Of a stretch of 64,000 nt of DNA, positions 52,829 to 61,921 are shown piece after piece. Below the pieces are notes generated by a model that was not told the origin of the DNA, made no database searches, and saw only the letters and a program-made list of their open reading frames with translations. The stretch comes from Ascidiaceihabitans sp034111945 (GTDB taxonomy: Bacteria; Pseudomonadota; Alphaproteobacteria; Rhodobacterales; Rhodobacteraceae), in NCBI GenBank assembly GCA_047626725.1, contig JBLHSG010000022.1, positions 5,034 through 69,033 of the forward strand, in the 5' to 3' direction. A program made the position numbers and the translations under genes. Each line of letters begins with the position of its first letter. The stretch's first letter is position 1.

Positions 52829-53176
52829 TTAGCGCATCACTGGTCCAATCAATTGTGCAAGTGTTTGGGTTGCCGGATCTGCCTGCATCACCCACGCGCC
52901 GCCGCGTTCGATGACTGTGCCGTCCTGCAATTTGGCGACACGGTCCGCGTAACCCGCAGGACCAACTGACGCCAAAATAAGGGCTTTGAAACCAAACAGG
53001 CCCAACGTCAGCAAAATGATACCCTTAAGCGGAAAGCCACGGCGCGCAGTGCGGCGCGGTTTTACAACGATTAATCCATCGTTGCGCATGTGGGTCGAAT
53101 AGCCGTTGGCCATTTTGACATGTTTGCGCCCTAAATGGCGCAGGCGGTTATTAAAATGAAGCTTGGAATCAACCAT
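52829..53176 (-). CDS. hypothetical single-helix membrane protein
   Basis: This 115-residue protein has a basic N-terminal half (HLGRKHVKMANG, KPRRTARRG), one membrane helix (about 50-70, KGIILLTLGLFGFKALILAS) and a short outer domain (YADRVAKLQDGTVIERG). It is not recognised. GGAGG lies 5 bases before the chosen ATG at 53176; the frame continues upstream to 53266. It is separated from prmA by 113 bases. Confidence 0.75.
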   Translation of the reverse strand: MVDSKLHFNNRLRHLGRKHVKMANGYSTHMRNDGLIVVKPRRTARRGFPLKGIILLTLGLFGFKALILASVGPAGYADRVAKLQDGTVIERGGAWVMQADPATQTLAQLIGPVMR

Positions 53177-53289
53177 TGCAGCCTCCGTAAAAAGATCAGC
53201 ACCCCCACCAATCTCGTGCCTGTGATATGCCCTTGAAATGTGGCAAAATCGTGGCTTTTGGTTCAAATGCGTCTAAAAACAGGCAGTAA

Positions 53290-54162
53290 TTAAGGCTTTT
53301 TCTTAAGCGTTAAGGTCGTCCATTCAACAATCTCTTCGCGGTGAACCAGATTGATGCCATTGCGTGCATAAACCGCGACAATTTCATCGGCCTGTTCATT
53401 CAGGATGCCAGATAGAATCGCATAGCCGCCGGGCGCAAGGTGTTTGGCCATGTCGGGGGCCAACGCCACAAGAGGACCTTTCAAAATGTTCGCAAATACC
53501 AAATCATAGGGAGCAGCGGCCAACAAATCAGGATGATCAAAGCCTGCGGCCTCAACTGCGATGACCCGTCCGACCAGATCATTGGCCGCGATATTCACCT
53601 CGGCCACGTCAACCGCGACCTGATCAATGTCGGACACCAGAACCGCATTTGGCCAAATGCGCGCGGCAGCCATGCCCAGAACGGCCGTTCCGCACCCGAT
53701 GTCAGCCACGTTTTGACCGACAAAACCGTCATTGGCCAAACGATCAACCGCCCGCAAGCAGCCCAGCGTCGTACCATGGTGGCCGGTGCCAAATGCCATC
53801 GCAGCTTCGATGAGCAAAGGTTCGCAATCGTCGGGAACCTTGTCCGCGTCGTGGGATCCGTAGACAAAAAACTGACCCGCTTCGACAGGGGCCAATTCGC
53901 GGCGCACATGAGCGACCCAATCGGTTTCCGGCAATTCCGAAATCACAAACGGCTTGGCCCCCATTGCAGATGCCAGCAACATTAACGCGGTTTCATCCGG
54001 TGCTTCGGTGAAATAGCCGCCGACTTCCCACAGGCCCGATCCGTCTTCGACTTCGAACACGCCGATGCCTGTTGGTTCTGGCACCAACCGTTCCATCGCT
54101 TCGCCCAAGGCTTCGCCCGGTTTTTTGCCCATAAGTGTCGTCAAAGCGGTAAAGGTCGGCAT
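53290..54162 (-). CDS. prmA: ribosomal protein L11 methyltransferase
   Basis: This 290-residue SAM-dependent methyltransferase trimethylates ribosomal protein L11. The SAM loop is NVADIGCGTAVLGMAAARIW, preceded by AMAFGTGHHGTTLGCLRA, which is typical of PrmA, and followed by NILKGPLVALAPDMA. The ATG at 54162 overlaps the MATE stop by one base (TGATG) with AGGAG 6 bases upstream; an adjacent ATG at 54165 is too close to that site. Translation is likely coupled to the transporter genes. Confidence 0.93.
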   Translation of the reverse strand: MPTFTALTTLMGKKPGEALGEAMERLVPEPTGIGVFEVEDGSGLWEVGGYFTEAPDETALMLLASAMGAKPFVISELPETDWVAHVRRELAPVEAGQFFVYGSHDADKVPDDCEPLLIEAAMAFGTGHHGTTLGCLRAVDRLANDGFVGQNVADIGCGTAVLGMAAARIWPNAVLVSDIDQVAVDVAEVNIAANDLVGRVIAVEAAGFDHPDLLAAAPYDLVFANILKGPLVALAPDMAKHLAPGGYAILSGILNEQADEIVAVYARNGINLVHREEIVEWTTLTLKKKP

Positions 54163-55547
54163 CATCGGCTCCTGTATCTGTCGGGATTGGGATAGGGGCG
54201 CAGTTTTGCCACCTTGGCGTCGACTGCGCCGTTCAAGCCCGCCACATAACGCCAGCCCCACACTGCCGCAAGGGTGCCCATGATAATGCCTGCGACGGCC
54301 TGACCATAAATCACGCCAGCCGCGCCAAAACTAGCCGATAATACTGTGGCAGCAGGCCAACTGATTGCGCCGTCTTTTAACCAGTTCACCAACGTACTGC
54401 GCCCCGGTTTGCCCAAGTTGTTGAACGCCGCATTCGACACAAACAACGCGCCGACAAATACGAAACCACCAACACCGATCGACGTGAATGCGCGCAGCAC
54501 GTCTTCGCCCTGACCAGACAGCGCAAAGGCCGAGATAATCAGGTTTGTCGCACTGGCCAAAACCGCCCACATTAACAACGTGTAAAACAGGCAAAAGATC
54601 AACGCATCGCGGTAAGTGCTGCGCAACCGATCATACTGACCTGCCCCATAGTTTTGCCCGAAAATACCACCAATCGCCCCTGAAAGCGCAAAAATACCGC
54701 CAAACGCCAAGACAGTCAGGCGCGCAACAACAGCCCACGCAGCCACCGCATCATCGCCAAACGGAGCCATTACAATTGTCAGAATATAGTTGCCAACAGG
54801 CGTCGACATTTGCGTCGCAATCGCCGGGCCCGCAATCACTGCAAACGGGATCAAAACGGCGCGAATTGTCGTGATATTCGGGCGCGTCACCAATGCAAAT
54901 TTGTAGACCGCGAAATACACCGCCAGCCCCATTAAACAGAACCGGAACAACACCAAACCAATGCCAGCGCCATCAAGGCCCCACTCCAGATACAAGATCA
55001 GGATCGGGTCGATCACCATCAAGATCAGACCAGAGGTTAGCGTGACGTACATCGCCTCTTTTCCATAGCCATAAGCGCGCAAGGTTCCGGAGCAACTCAG
55101 CGAAATTGCCATCGGAATCAGCGACATGATCGTCATCGCCAAATAGCCCGCCGCGTTGTCAGCCGTTTGCCCCGTCGCCCCTGCCATCGTGACCAGATCG
55201 TGTCGAAAGAACAGAATTGCCAGCGCAACACAGCCCTGCAACATCGCAGAAATAGCCACGGAAGCGCCTGCTTGGGTACGGGCATGTTCATGTTCGCCGC
55301 GCCCTATGCTGCGCGAAATCATCGCAGTTGTCGCAATCATCAGGCCCACGCCAATCGACACGGAAAAGAACTGGATTGCATAGGCAAACCCGATGGCCGC
55401 GACCAATTCAGGCTGGCCCAGTTGCGACAACCACAACAGATTTGCCGCATCGACCAGAAACACAAACGTAATGCCAAACGCGCCCGTGGCCGTCATGCGC
55501 ACCACGTGTCCAAAGGTGGAACCAGTTAAAAAGCGCCCTTCTTGCAT
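54162..55547 (-). CDS. MATE family efflux transporter
   Basis: This 461-residue protein has 12 hydrophobic helices and the MATE pattern, e.g. QPELVAAIGFAYAIQF, SIGRGEHEHARTQAGAS, GIFGQNYGAGQYDRLRSTY. It would export cationic compounds with Na+ or H+. Its ATG follows the MFS stop after one base, and its stop overlaps the prmA start. No regulator is adjacent, so the substrate cannot be guessed. Confidence 0.9.
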   Translation of the reverse strand: MQEGRFLTGSTFGHVVRMTATGAFGITFVFLVDAANLLWLSQLGQPELVAAIGFAYAIQFFSVSIGVGLMIATTAMISRSIGRGEHEHARTQAGASVAISAMLQGCVALAILFFRHDLVTMAGATGQTADNAAGYLAMTIMSLIPMAISLSCSGTLRAYGYGKEAMYVTLTSGLILMVIDPILILYLEWGLDGAGIGLVLFRFCLMGLAVYFAVYKFALVTRPNITTIRAVLIPFAVIAGPAIATQMSTPVGNYILTIVMAPFGDDAVAAWAVVARLTVLAFGGIFALSGAIGGIFGQNYGAGQYDRLRSTYRDALIFCLFYTLLMWAVLASATNLIISAFALSGQGEDVLRAFTSIGVGGFVFVGALFVSNAAFNNLGKPGRSTLVNWLKDGAISWPAATVLSASFGAAGVIYGQAVAGIIMGTLAAVWGWRYVAGLNGAVDAKVAKLRPYPNPDRYRSR

Positions 55548-55548
55548 G

Positions 55549-56784
55549 CTATTCCGCCGCAGCGGTCAGGCGGATTTTAAACACCGTTTCGTGCCCCGGT
55601 GCAGGATGGCGCGGGATCAACAGCGCCAACATCAACGACACAGATGCCATGGCTGCTGCGATCAAAAACACCAGCAAGGGCGACACCAACCACAACAGCC
55701 CCAAAACCACGGGCAAACCGACAGCTGCGATGTGGTTGATCGTAAAGGCGACAGCAGCAGTGGGCGCAATATCTTGAGGGTCCGCAATCTTTTGGAAATA
55801 GGTTTTAAGCGCCAGTGCCAGCGCGAAGAATATGTGATCGACGACGTACAAAAACGCCGCGATCGCCACACCCCAGCCAAGGTAATAAACCCCGCCATAA
55901 GCCAGAAACACTGCCACCAATCCAGTGTATTCAAACACCAGCGTGTTACGTTCACCAAACCGTTGCACGACGCCGCCTAATACGGGTGCCACAAACATGT
56001 TGATGACCAGATTGATCAGGAACAGCCCCGTCAATTCATGGACCTCAAAGCCGAACTTTTCGACCATCATAAAGCCCGCGAACACCATAAAAATCTGACG
56101 GCGCGCGCCGGACATAAATTGCAGCGCATAATACAGCCAATAGCGGCGGCGCAGCACCATGCGTTTTAGCTGCGGCGTTGGCCCGTCGAATTGCGGATAC
56201 GCGATCATGGCGAAAATCGCGATGGCAGCGGTGGTCAGGCCACCCGCCATGTAGACGATGTTATAGGTCAGGCCCAATGGCTCCCAAAGCAGCAAAATAA
56301 TCAGGTACACAACAAAGGTCGCGGCCGATCCCGTCGCCACCAACCAGCCTAAAATTTTGGGTGCGCGGTCTTTGGGCAGCCATTGCAATTGCAGCGACTG
56401 GTTGACCGTTTCGTAATAGTGAAAACCGATGGAACTGAGCATCGTCAGCGTCAAAATCCCGTACAAACTGGGGAAATATGCGGTCACAGCGGTCGCCACC
56501 CCCAGCAAAATAAGGGATACAAGGCCCAAGACCTGCTCGCGCACAAAGATGATGATCGCGATCACGCCAACTGCCAGAAACCCCGGAATTTCGCGAATGG
56601 TGTGCAACAGGCCAATGTCTGATCCGTCAAAATCTGCGACCTCGATCACAAAGTTATTCAGCAACGCGGCCCAGGTGTTAAACGCGATCGGCATAGCCAC
56701 GGCCATCAAGAACAACAGCGCCAGCGGGCGGCGCCAGCGCGGCAATTGGGTGGCTTGCGCCAAGGGGATTGGGTCAGACATCAT
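55549..56784 (-). CDS. MFS transporter
   Basis: This 411-residue protein has about 12 hydrophobic helices in two halves, with the loop segments LQLQWLPKDRAPK and RRRYWLYYALQFMSGARRQ. It is a major facilitator transporter of unknown substrate. There is no Shine-Dalgarno site before the ATG pair at 56784/56781. It starts an MFS-MATE-prmA run. A palindrome at 56826-56842 lies just upstream. Confidence 0.85.
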   Translation of the reverse strand: MMSDPIPLAQATQLPRWRRPLALLFLMAVAMPIAFNTWAALLNNFVIEVADFDGSDIGLLHTIREIPGFLAVGVIAIIIFVREQVLGLVSLILLGVATAVTAYFPSLYGILTLTMLSSIGFHYYETVNQSLQLQWLPKDRAPKILGWLVATGSAATFVVYLIILLLWEPLGLTYNIVYMAGGLTTAAIAIFAMIAYPQFDGPTPQLKRMVLRRRYWLYYALQFMSGARRQIFMVFAGFMMVEKFGFEVHELTGLFLINLVINMFVAPVLGGVVQRFGERNTLVFEYTGLVAVFLAYGGVYYLGWGVAIAAFLYVVDHIFFALALALKTYFQKIADPQDIAPTAAVAFTINHIAAVGLPVVLGLLWLVSPLLVFLIAAAMASVSLMLALLIPRHPAPGHETVFKIRLTAAAE

Positions 56785-56825
56785 TCTGCAATACGCCCAA
56801 TCCGAAATCCGAGATATAGCGCAGA

Positions 56826-56842
56826 CGCATAGCAGCTATGCG
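56826..56842. other. perfect palindrome between priA and the MFS gene
   Basis: CGCATAG-CAG-CTATGCG forms a 7-bp perfect inverted repeat in the 82-base gap. No T-run follows on the minus strand. It could be an operator for the transporter genes or a weak hairpin after priA. Confidence 0.4.
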
Positions 56843-56866
56843 ATAGGCGCACAGGCGGCGTTTCGT

Positions 56867-59074
56867 TCAATAAAAGCTTTGCGGATCAATATCGACGGCA
56901 AGCCTGATATCACCTTTGATTTGGACCTGTCGCAGCCAATCTGAAATCGCACCTTGCAGCGCCACGGATTTGTCCGCCTTGATCAACATACGCACACGGT
57001 GACGCCCGCGCACCCGCGCAATCGGTGCTGGTGCGGGGCCAAAAACCTGCGCACCGACACGGCGCAGCGGGCCATCCATACGCGCCAAATGGTTTGCCAG
57101 ATCAAACACTTGCGCCACATCAGGGCCACTGACGATTATCCCTGCCATGCGCCCAAACGGCGGCACACCGGCCTGTTGTCGTTCACCTGCTTCTGCGCGC
57201 CAGAACCCTTCTTCGTCGCCGGCCAAAATCGCACGAATAACCGGATGTTCCGGTTGATAGGTTTGCAACATCGCGGTGCCCGGTTTTTCCGCGCGCCCTG
57301 CCCGCCCCGCAACTTGGCGCATCAATTGAAACGTCCGTTCAGCGGCGCGCAAATCCGACCCTTGCAGACCCAGATCCGCATCAATCACCCCGACCAAGGT
57401 AAGGTTAGGAAAGTTGTGGCCTTTGGCGACCAGTTGCGTGCCGATCACGATGTCACAGGCCCCTGCCGCAATCGCCTCGATCTCGGCCTTTAGGGCGCGG
57501 GCCGACCCGTACATGTCGGAACTAAGCGTTGAAATTTTGGCGTCGGGCCAAAGTTCTGCGGCCTCTTCGCCCAACCGTTCGACGCCGGGACCAACGGGGG
57601 CCATTTTTCCTTCGACCCCGCAAGACGGGCATTTGTCCGGCATTTCTTTGCTTTCGCCACACTGATGACAGACGAGGCGTTTCAAAAACCGATGTTCGAC
57701 CATACGCGCGTCGCAGTCGTCACACCCCACTTGATGCCCGCAGGCGCGACACAATGTGATCGGCGCATAACCACGACGGTTGATGAACAACATCGCCTGT
57801 TCGCCCGCTTCGATCCGTTTGTCGACTTCGGCCTTGAGCACCTCTGATACCCAGCGGTTCGACGGCAGTTTTGCGTCGCGCATATCGATGGTTTTCATCG
57901 TTGGCATCACGGCAGGACCAAATCGCGAGGTCAATTCCAGCCGTTTGTATTTACCGCTTTCCGCGTTTGCCCAGCTTTCCAAAGACGGTGTAGCGCTGGC
58001 CAAAACCACATGTGCGCCGCAGATTGACGCGCGCAAAACGGCCATGTCGCGGGCATTATACAGCACGCCTTCTTCTTGTTTGTAGGACGTGTCGTGTTCT
58101 TCGTCGACGACGATCAGCCCCAGATTTTGATAGGGCAAAAACAACGCGGATCGCGCGCCGATCACCACCTGAGCATGCCCGTGCCCAACCATCCGCCAAA
58201 TCCGGCGGCGTTCTGTCATTGTTGCGCCCGAATGCCATTCCGCAGGTTTGGTGCCAAATCGCTCTTCGATCCGTTTTAAAAACTCAACCGTCAGGGCGAT
58301 TTCCGGCAATAGCACCAAGGCCTGCCGCCCTGCGCGCAATGCGGCCGCGACAGCTTCTAGGTAGACTTCGGTTTTGCCTGATCCCGTGACGCCGCGCAGC
58401 AATGTCGTGCCGTAATTGCCCGATGCGACGCCTTTGGCCAGATAGTCAGCGGCGGCAGTTTGATCGTCGGTCAGTTCCTTGGACGGCAGGCTGGGGTCCA
58501 TGCGCTGAAACGGCAAATCGCGCGGGCTGTCTTCTTCGCTGACGCAACCCTGTTCGACCAGCCCTTTGATCACAGGTGCTGTGACGCCAGCCAATTCTGC
58601 CAGTTCTTTTAACGTGAACGACAGATCGCCGTATTCCTGCAACGTATCCAAAACGCGGGTGCGCGCGTCAGTGACGCGGGTCGGCTCACCCACCCCACGC
58701 CGGTAAATTTTGCGCATCGATGGCGGATCACCAAGGCCCGGCGCACGGGTGGCAAGGCGCAGCATCGCGTTCATCGGGGTCAGCGTATAGTCGGCCGCGC
58801 GGCGCAGGAAATCGCGCATTTCCAAACGCATCGGCGCGGCGTCCAGAACACGATACGCGCTGCGCACTTTTTTGATGTCCCAATTGCCAGCACCGGGACC
58901 CCAAACCACACCAATCACTTTGCGCGGCCCCAACGGCACTTCGACAAACGCGCCCAGATGACAGCCACCTTCGGGCGCTTTGTAATCCAGCATCCGGTCC
59001 AGCGGTTGTGTCGTCAGCACACCAATCAGCGCACCTTGAGCATAAAATTCAGGGATGGTCGTGGGCCCGCGCAA
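56867..59074 (-). CDS. priA: primosomal protein N' PriA (TTG start)
   Basis: This 735-residue replication-restart helicase has Walker A RGVTGSGKTEVYLEA near 221, the DEEH box VVDEEHDTSYKQ, the zinc cluster (CRACGHQVGCDDC and CHQCGESKEMPDKCPSCG) and motif VI QVAGRAGRAEKPG. The start is TTG at 59074, with GGAGA (59080-59084) 5 bases upstream; an in-frame TGA at 59087-59089 leaves no ATG or GTG between. It is the upstream gene of the minus-strand run through prmA, and diverges from the transaldolase gene. Confidence 0.93.
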   Translation of the reverse strand: MRGPTTIPEFYAQGALIGVLTTQPLDRMLDYKAPEGGCHLGAFVEVPLGPRKVIGVVWGPGAGNWDIKKVRSAYRVLDAAPMRLEMRDFLRRAADYTLTPMNAMLRLATRAPGLGDPPSMRKIYRRGVGEPTRVTDARTRVLDTLQEYGDLSFTLKELAELAGVTAPVIKGLVEQGCVSEEDSPRDLPFQRMDPSLPSKELTDDQTAAADYLAKGVASGNYGTTLLRGVTGSGKTEVYLEAVAAALRAGRQALVLLPEIALTVEFLKRIEERFGTKPAEWHSGATMTERRRIWRMVGHGHAQVVIGARSALFLPYQNLGLIVVDEEHDTSYKQEEGVLYNARDMAVLRASICGAHVVLASATPSLESWANAESGKYKRLELTSRFGPAVMPTMKTIDMRDAKLPSNRWVSEVLKAEVDKRIEAGEQAMLFINRRGYAPITLCRACGHQVGCDDCDARMVEHRFLKRLVCHQCGESKEMPDKCPSCGVEGKMAPVGPGVERLGEEAAELWPDAKISTLSSDMYGSARALKAEIEAIAAGACDIVIGTQLVAKGHNFPNLTLVGVIDADLGLQGSDLRAAERTFQLMRQVAGRAGRAEKPGTAMLQTYQPEHPVIRAILAGDEEGFWRAEAGERQQAGVPPFGRMAGIIVSGPDVAQVFDLANHLARMDGPLRRVGAQVFGPAPAPIARVRGRHRVRMLIKADKSVALQGAISDWLRQVQIKGDIRLAVDIDPQSFY

Positions 59075-59079
59075 CGCTG

Positions 59080-59084
59080 TCTCC
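59080..59084 (-). promoter_or_regulatory. Shine-Dalgarno site for the priA TTG start
   Basis: GGAGA on the minus strand lies 5 bases before TTG at 59074. No ATG or GTG is in frame between the upstream stop and the conserved N terminus, so the site supports TTG. Confidence 0.65.
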
Positions 59085-59219
59085 GCTCATTTGGGGGTTT
59101 GATGATATTGCCCACATGAGGTACACGGTTTCGCAACGCAACACCACTGTCGCGGACGGTCCTTTGACAAGAGCCGTTACCGCTAACAACAACCACTGAA
59201 AACATAAGGGCGCAGCACC

Positions 59220-59873
59220 ATGAAATTCTTTGTCGACACAGCCGAAATTGATGAAATTGCCGAACTGAACGATCTGGGAATGGTCGACGGGGTCACAACC
59301 AACCCCTCGCTGATCCTGAAATCAGGCCGCGATATCCTCGAAGTGACAAAAGAAATCTGTGATCTGGTGGATGGCCCTGTTTCAGCCGAAGTTGTCGCGC
59401 TCGAAGCGGACGCGATGATCGCAGAAGGCCGCAAGCTGGCCGAAATCGCAGAAAACGTAACCGTTAAATTGCCGCTGACATGGGATGGCCTAAAAGCCTG
59501 CAAAGTCCTGTCGTCCGAAGGCAAAATGGTCAACGTCACGTTGTGTTTCTCAGCCAACCAAGCATTGCTGGCGGCAAAAGCCGGCGCGACGTTCATCTCT
59601 CCGTTTATCGGTCGTTTGGACGACATCAATCTGGACGGCATGGATCTGATCGAAGACATCCGCACGATCTATGACAACTACGGTTTTGAAACCAACATTC
59701 TGGCGGCGTCTATCCGCACTGTGAACCACATTCATGACTGTGCCGTTGTGGGTGCCGACGTGATCACAGCCCCCCCCGCGATCATCAAAAAGCTGGTCGA
59801 GCATCCGTTGACCGCAGCGGGCCTGGACCAATTCATGAAAGATTGGGCCAAAACCGGCCAATCCATCACCTAA
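59220..59873 (+). CDS. tal: transaldolase (TalC/Fsa-type)
   Basis: This 217-residue enzyme belongs to the short transaldolase group related to fructose-6-phosphate aldolase. It starts MKFFVDTAEIDEIAELNDLG and has DGVTTNPSLI, the Schiff-base lysine near 83 in VTVKLPLTWDGLKA, and the end NILAASIRTVNHIHDC. It moves dihydroxyacetone units in the pentose phosphate pathway. It stands alone, divergent from priA. Confidence 0.93.
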   Translation: MKFFVDTAEIDEIAELNDLGMVDGVTTNPSLILKSGRDILEVTKEICDLVDGPVSAEVVALEADAMIAEGRKLAEIAENVTVKLPLTWDGLKACKVLSSEGKMVNVTLCFSANQALLAAKAGATFISPFIGRLDDINLDGMDLIEDIRTIYDNYGFETNILAASIRTVNHIHDCAVVGADVITAPPAIIKKLVEHPLTAAGLDQFMKDWAKTGQSIT

Positions 59874-60177
59874 GTCTAGCGACCCGAAATCAGCTTGTTG
59901 GCGTGCTTTGTTGCGCCAGCAAGGCCCGCAATTCAGATGGGCTCAGCGGAAACAGATCAGTGGCCGAAACAGGTGAGCTGTTAATATTTGATGTAAATTC
60001 TACCATGTCGAGCAGCATGCACGCATTTTTGCATCAGTCAGGGGGAGAAACCTTGCCATTTCCCCATGTGTTGGCGATTTCGCGTTAAAAATAGGCGAAA
60101 CAACGCTATTTGCTGAAAAAAACTAAAGATTTGAAAAAAAGCGCGTGATATAAAGGCGCAAATATAAAGAGGCTGAA
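59874..60177. other. intergenic region between transaldolase and DUF484 genes
   Basis: This 304-base gap has an AT-rich 3' part with TATAAA at 60149-60154 and AATATAAAGAGG before the DUF484 start, and probably holds its promoter. A 42-codon open frame lies on the minus strand (60018 to 59890), but without a Shine-Dalgarno site. Nothing else is recognised. Confidence 0.45.
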
Positions 60178-60885
60178 ATGAGCAGTAGCCCCAAAATTGA
60201 AGACACATTGCGCGAGGCGATCATCTCGCAACCCGGAGTGATTCTGGACGATAAGGACGTTATGCGCGCCCTTATCGCTGCAAACGAGCGTGCAATGGGC
60301 GGCAATATTGTCGACTTGCGCGGCATTGCGATGGACCGGTTGGAAAGCCGTCTGGACCGTCTTGAGGACACCCATCGTTCGGTGATCGCGGCGGCGTACG
60401 AAAACCTTGCCGGCACCAATCAAGTTCACCGCGCTATTTTGCGCATGCTGGACCCGATCGAATTTGAATCATTCCTACGAGACTTGTCAGGTGAAGTCGC
60501 CGAAATCCTGCGCGTTGATGCCGTGAAATTGGTTCTGGAATCTGTGCAGAACGACAATGACCCTGCCGTCAAACGCTTGGGCGAAGTCCTGAGCGTCGCA
60601 GAACCGGGGTTTATCGACGACTATCTGACCCAAGGGCGCGGTGGCCAAGTGCGCCAAGTCACCCTACGACAAATTCAGGATGCATCCGACACGATCTATG
60701 GCGATCAAGCCGATTGGGTGCGATCCGAGGCCTGCCTGAAACTGGACTTTGGCGCAGGACGACTGCCCGGTCTGTTGGTCATGGGCGCCGAAGATCCGCA
60801 CATGTTTGGCCCACAACAAGGCACCGATTTGCTGGCGTTTTTCACCGGCGTATTCGAACGCGCAATGCGGCGTTGGTTGTCATGA
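60178..60885 (+). CDS. DUF484 protein
   Basis: This 235-residue cytoplasmic protein has an N-terminal coiled coil (RLESRLDRLEDTHRSVIAAA) and a GAF-like C-terminal domain (LDFGAGRLPGLLVMGAEDP). The function is unknown, but the family sits before xerC in both alpha- and gammaproteobacteria. AGAGG precedes the ATG. It overlaps xerC by 4 bases (ATGA). Confidence 0.9.
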   Translation: MSSSPKIEDTLREAIISQPGVILDDKDVMRALIAANERAMGGNIVDLRGIAMDRLESRLDRLEDTHRSVIAAAYENLAGTNQVHRAILRMLDPIEFESFLRDLSGEVAEILRVDAVKLVLESVQNDNDPAVKRLGEVLSVAEPGFIDDYLTQGRGGQVRQVTLRQIQDASDTIYGDQADWVRSEACLKLDFGAGRLPGLLVMGAEDPHMFGPQQGTDLLAFFTGVFERAMRRWLS

Positions 60886-61802
60886 GCCTGATCTCGCCTG
60901 CGGCGCGTGATGCGTTGCAAGCGTGGCTGGATCACCAAAAATCGCTCAAAGGTGCCGCGGACAACACGTTGATTGCCTACACCGGCGATGTGACTGAATT
61001 CTTGGTCTTTATCAGCAACCACAAGGGCCAACCCCAAGGTCTGGGTGCGCTGTCCAAAATCACCATCAGCGACATGCGGGCATGGATGGCAAACAGCCGA
61101 TCCACCGATGTTGGCCCACGGTCATTGGCGCGCAAATTGTCCGCCGTCAAAGCATTCTATCGCTGGCTTTCGGGGCGCGAAGGGTTTGAACCAACCGCCG
61201 TTCTATCGACCCGATCCCCAAAGTTTACCAAAAAACTGCCCCGCCCGCTTGCCGTTGATGCCGCGCGTGATCTGATCGAAGCGGTCGAATTGCAGTCCTT
61301 GGCCCCGTGGGTCGCCTTGCGCGATGTCGCCGTGGTCACTCTGTTGTGGGGCTGTGGTTTGCGGATTTCCGAGGCGTTGGGGATCAAAGGTGGCGATGCC
61401 CCCCTGCCTCAAGTCATGCGGATTGTCGGCAAAGGCAACAAGGAACGGATCGTGCCTGTGGTCGACGCCGCACGCGACGCGGTCGATGCCTATGTGCGCG
61501 CCTGTCCGCACAGTTTAGCCGACGATCAACCGCTGTTTCGCGGCATACGCGGCGGGGCATTGTCACCGCGCGCCATTCAAAAAGCGATGGCATCTGCGCG
61601 CATGCAACTGGGCCTTCCAGCCACCGCAACACCACACGCCATGCGCCACAGTTTCGCAACGCATCTGCTGAATGCGGGCGGCGATTTGCGCGCCATCCAG
61701 GAATTGCTGGGCCACGCATCACTGTCCACAACCCAAGCATACACAGCCGTCGACACGGCTCGCCTTATGGATGTGTACGACCGGGCCCACCCCAAAGCCT
61801 GA
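60882..61802 (+). CDS. xerC: tyrosine recombinase XerC
   Basis: This 306-residue recombinase resolves chromosome dimers with XerD at dif. The N-terminal SAM-like domain contains LSAVKAFYRWLSGREGF. The catalytic set is visible: Arg in GCGLRISEALG, Lys in KGNKERIVPV, HAMRHSFATHLLNAGG, LLGHASLSTTQAY with the nucleophilic tyrosine. The start is the ATGA overlap with DUF484; a longer open frame from 60714 is antiparallel to nothing but lies inside DUF484 and is rejected. No dif site is seen nearby. Confidence 0.95.
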   Translation: MSLISPAARDALQAWLDHQKSLKGAADNTLIAYTGDVTEFLVFISNHKGQPQGLGALSKITISDMRAWMANSRSTDVGPRSLARKLSAVKAFYRWLSGREGFEPTAVLSTRSPKFTKKLPRPLAVDAARDLIEAVELQSLAPWVALRDVAVVTLLWGCGLRISEALGIKGGDAPLPQVMRIVGKGNKERIVPVVDAARDAVDAYVRACPHSLADDQPLFRGIRGGALSPRAIQKAMASARMQLGLPATATPHAMRHSFATHLLNAGGDLRAIQELLGHASLSTTQAYTAVDTARLMDVYDRAHPKA

Positions 61803-61921
61803 CACATTGTCTCACGTGATTGTGCAAGAGTGTTAAGCGCAAGTTCAGCAAAGATATGACAGATTGTCGCACAAGGCGTGCACAAGCATGCCACATGATT
61901 CTGCGAACACAGGGAATTCCT

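Noticed and set aside
60714..60881. N-terminal extension of xerC inside DUF484
   Set aside because: The extension is Arg-rich and lies in another frame of DUF484; the ATGA start at 60882 gives a normal XerC.
60882..61802. XerC as an integrase of a mobile element
   Set aside because: It has the length, motifs and DUF484 linkage of the chromosomal XerC; no att repeats, tRNA gene or phage genes are near.
61820..61921. Upstream extension of the P460-type cytochrome
   Set aside because: It would put basic, Cys-containing residues before a perfect signal peptide beginning at 61922.
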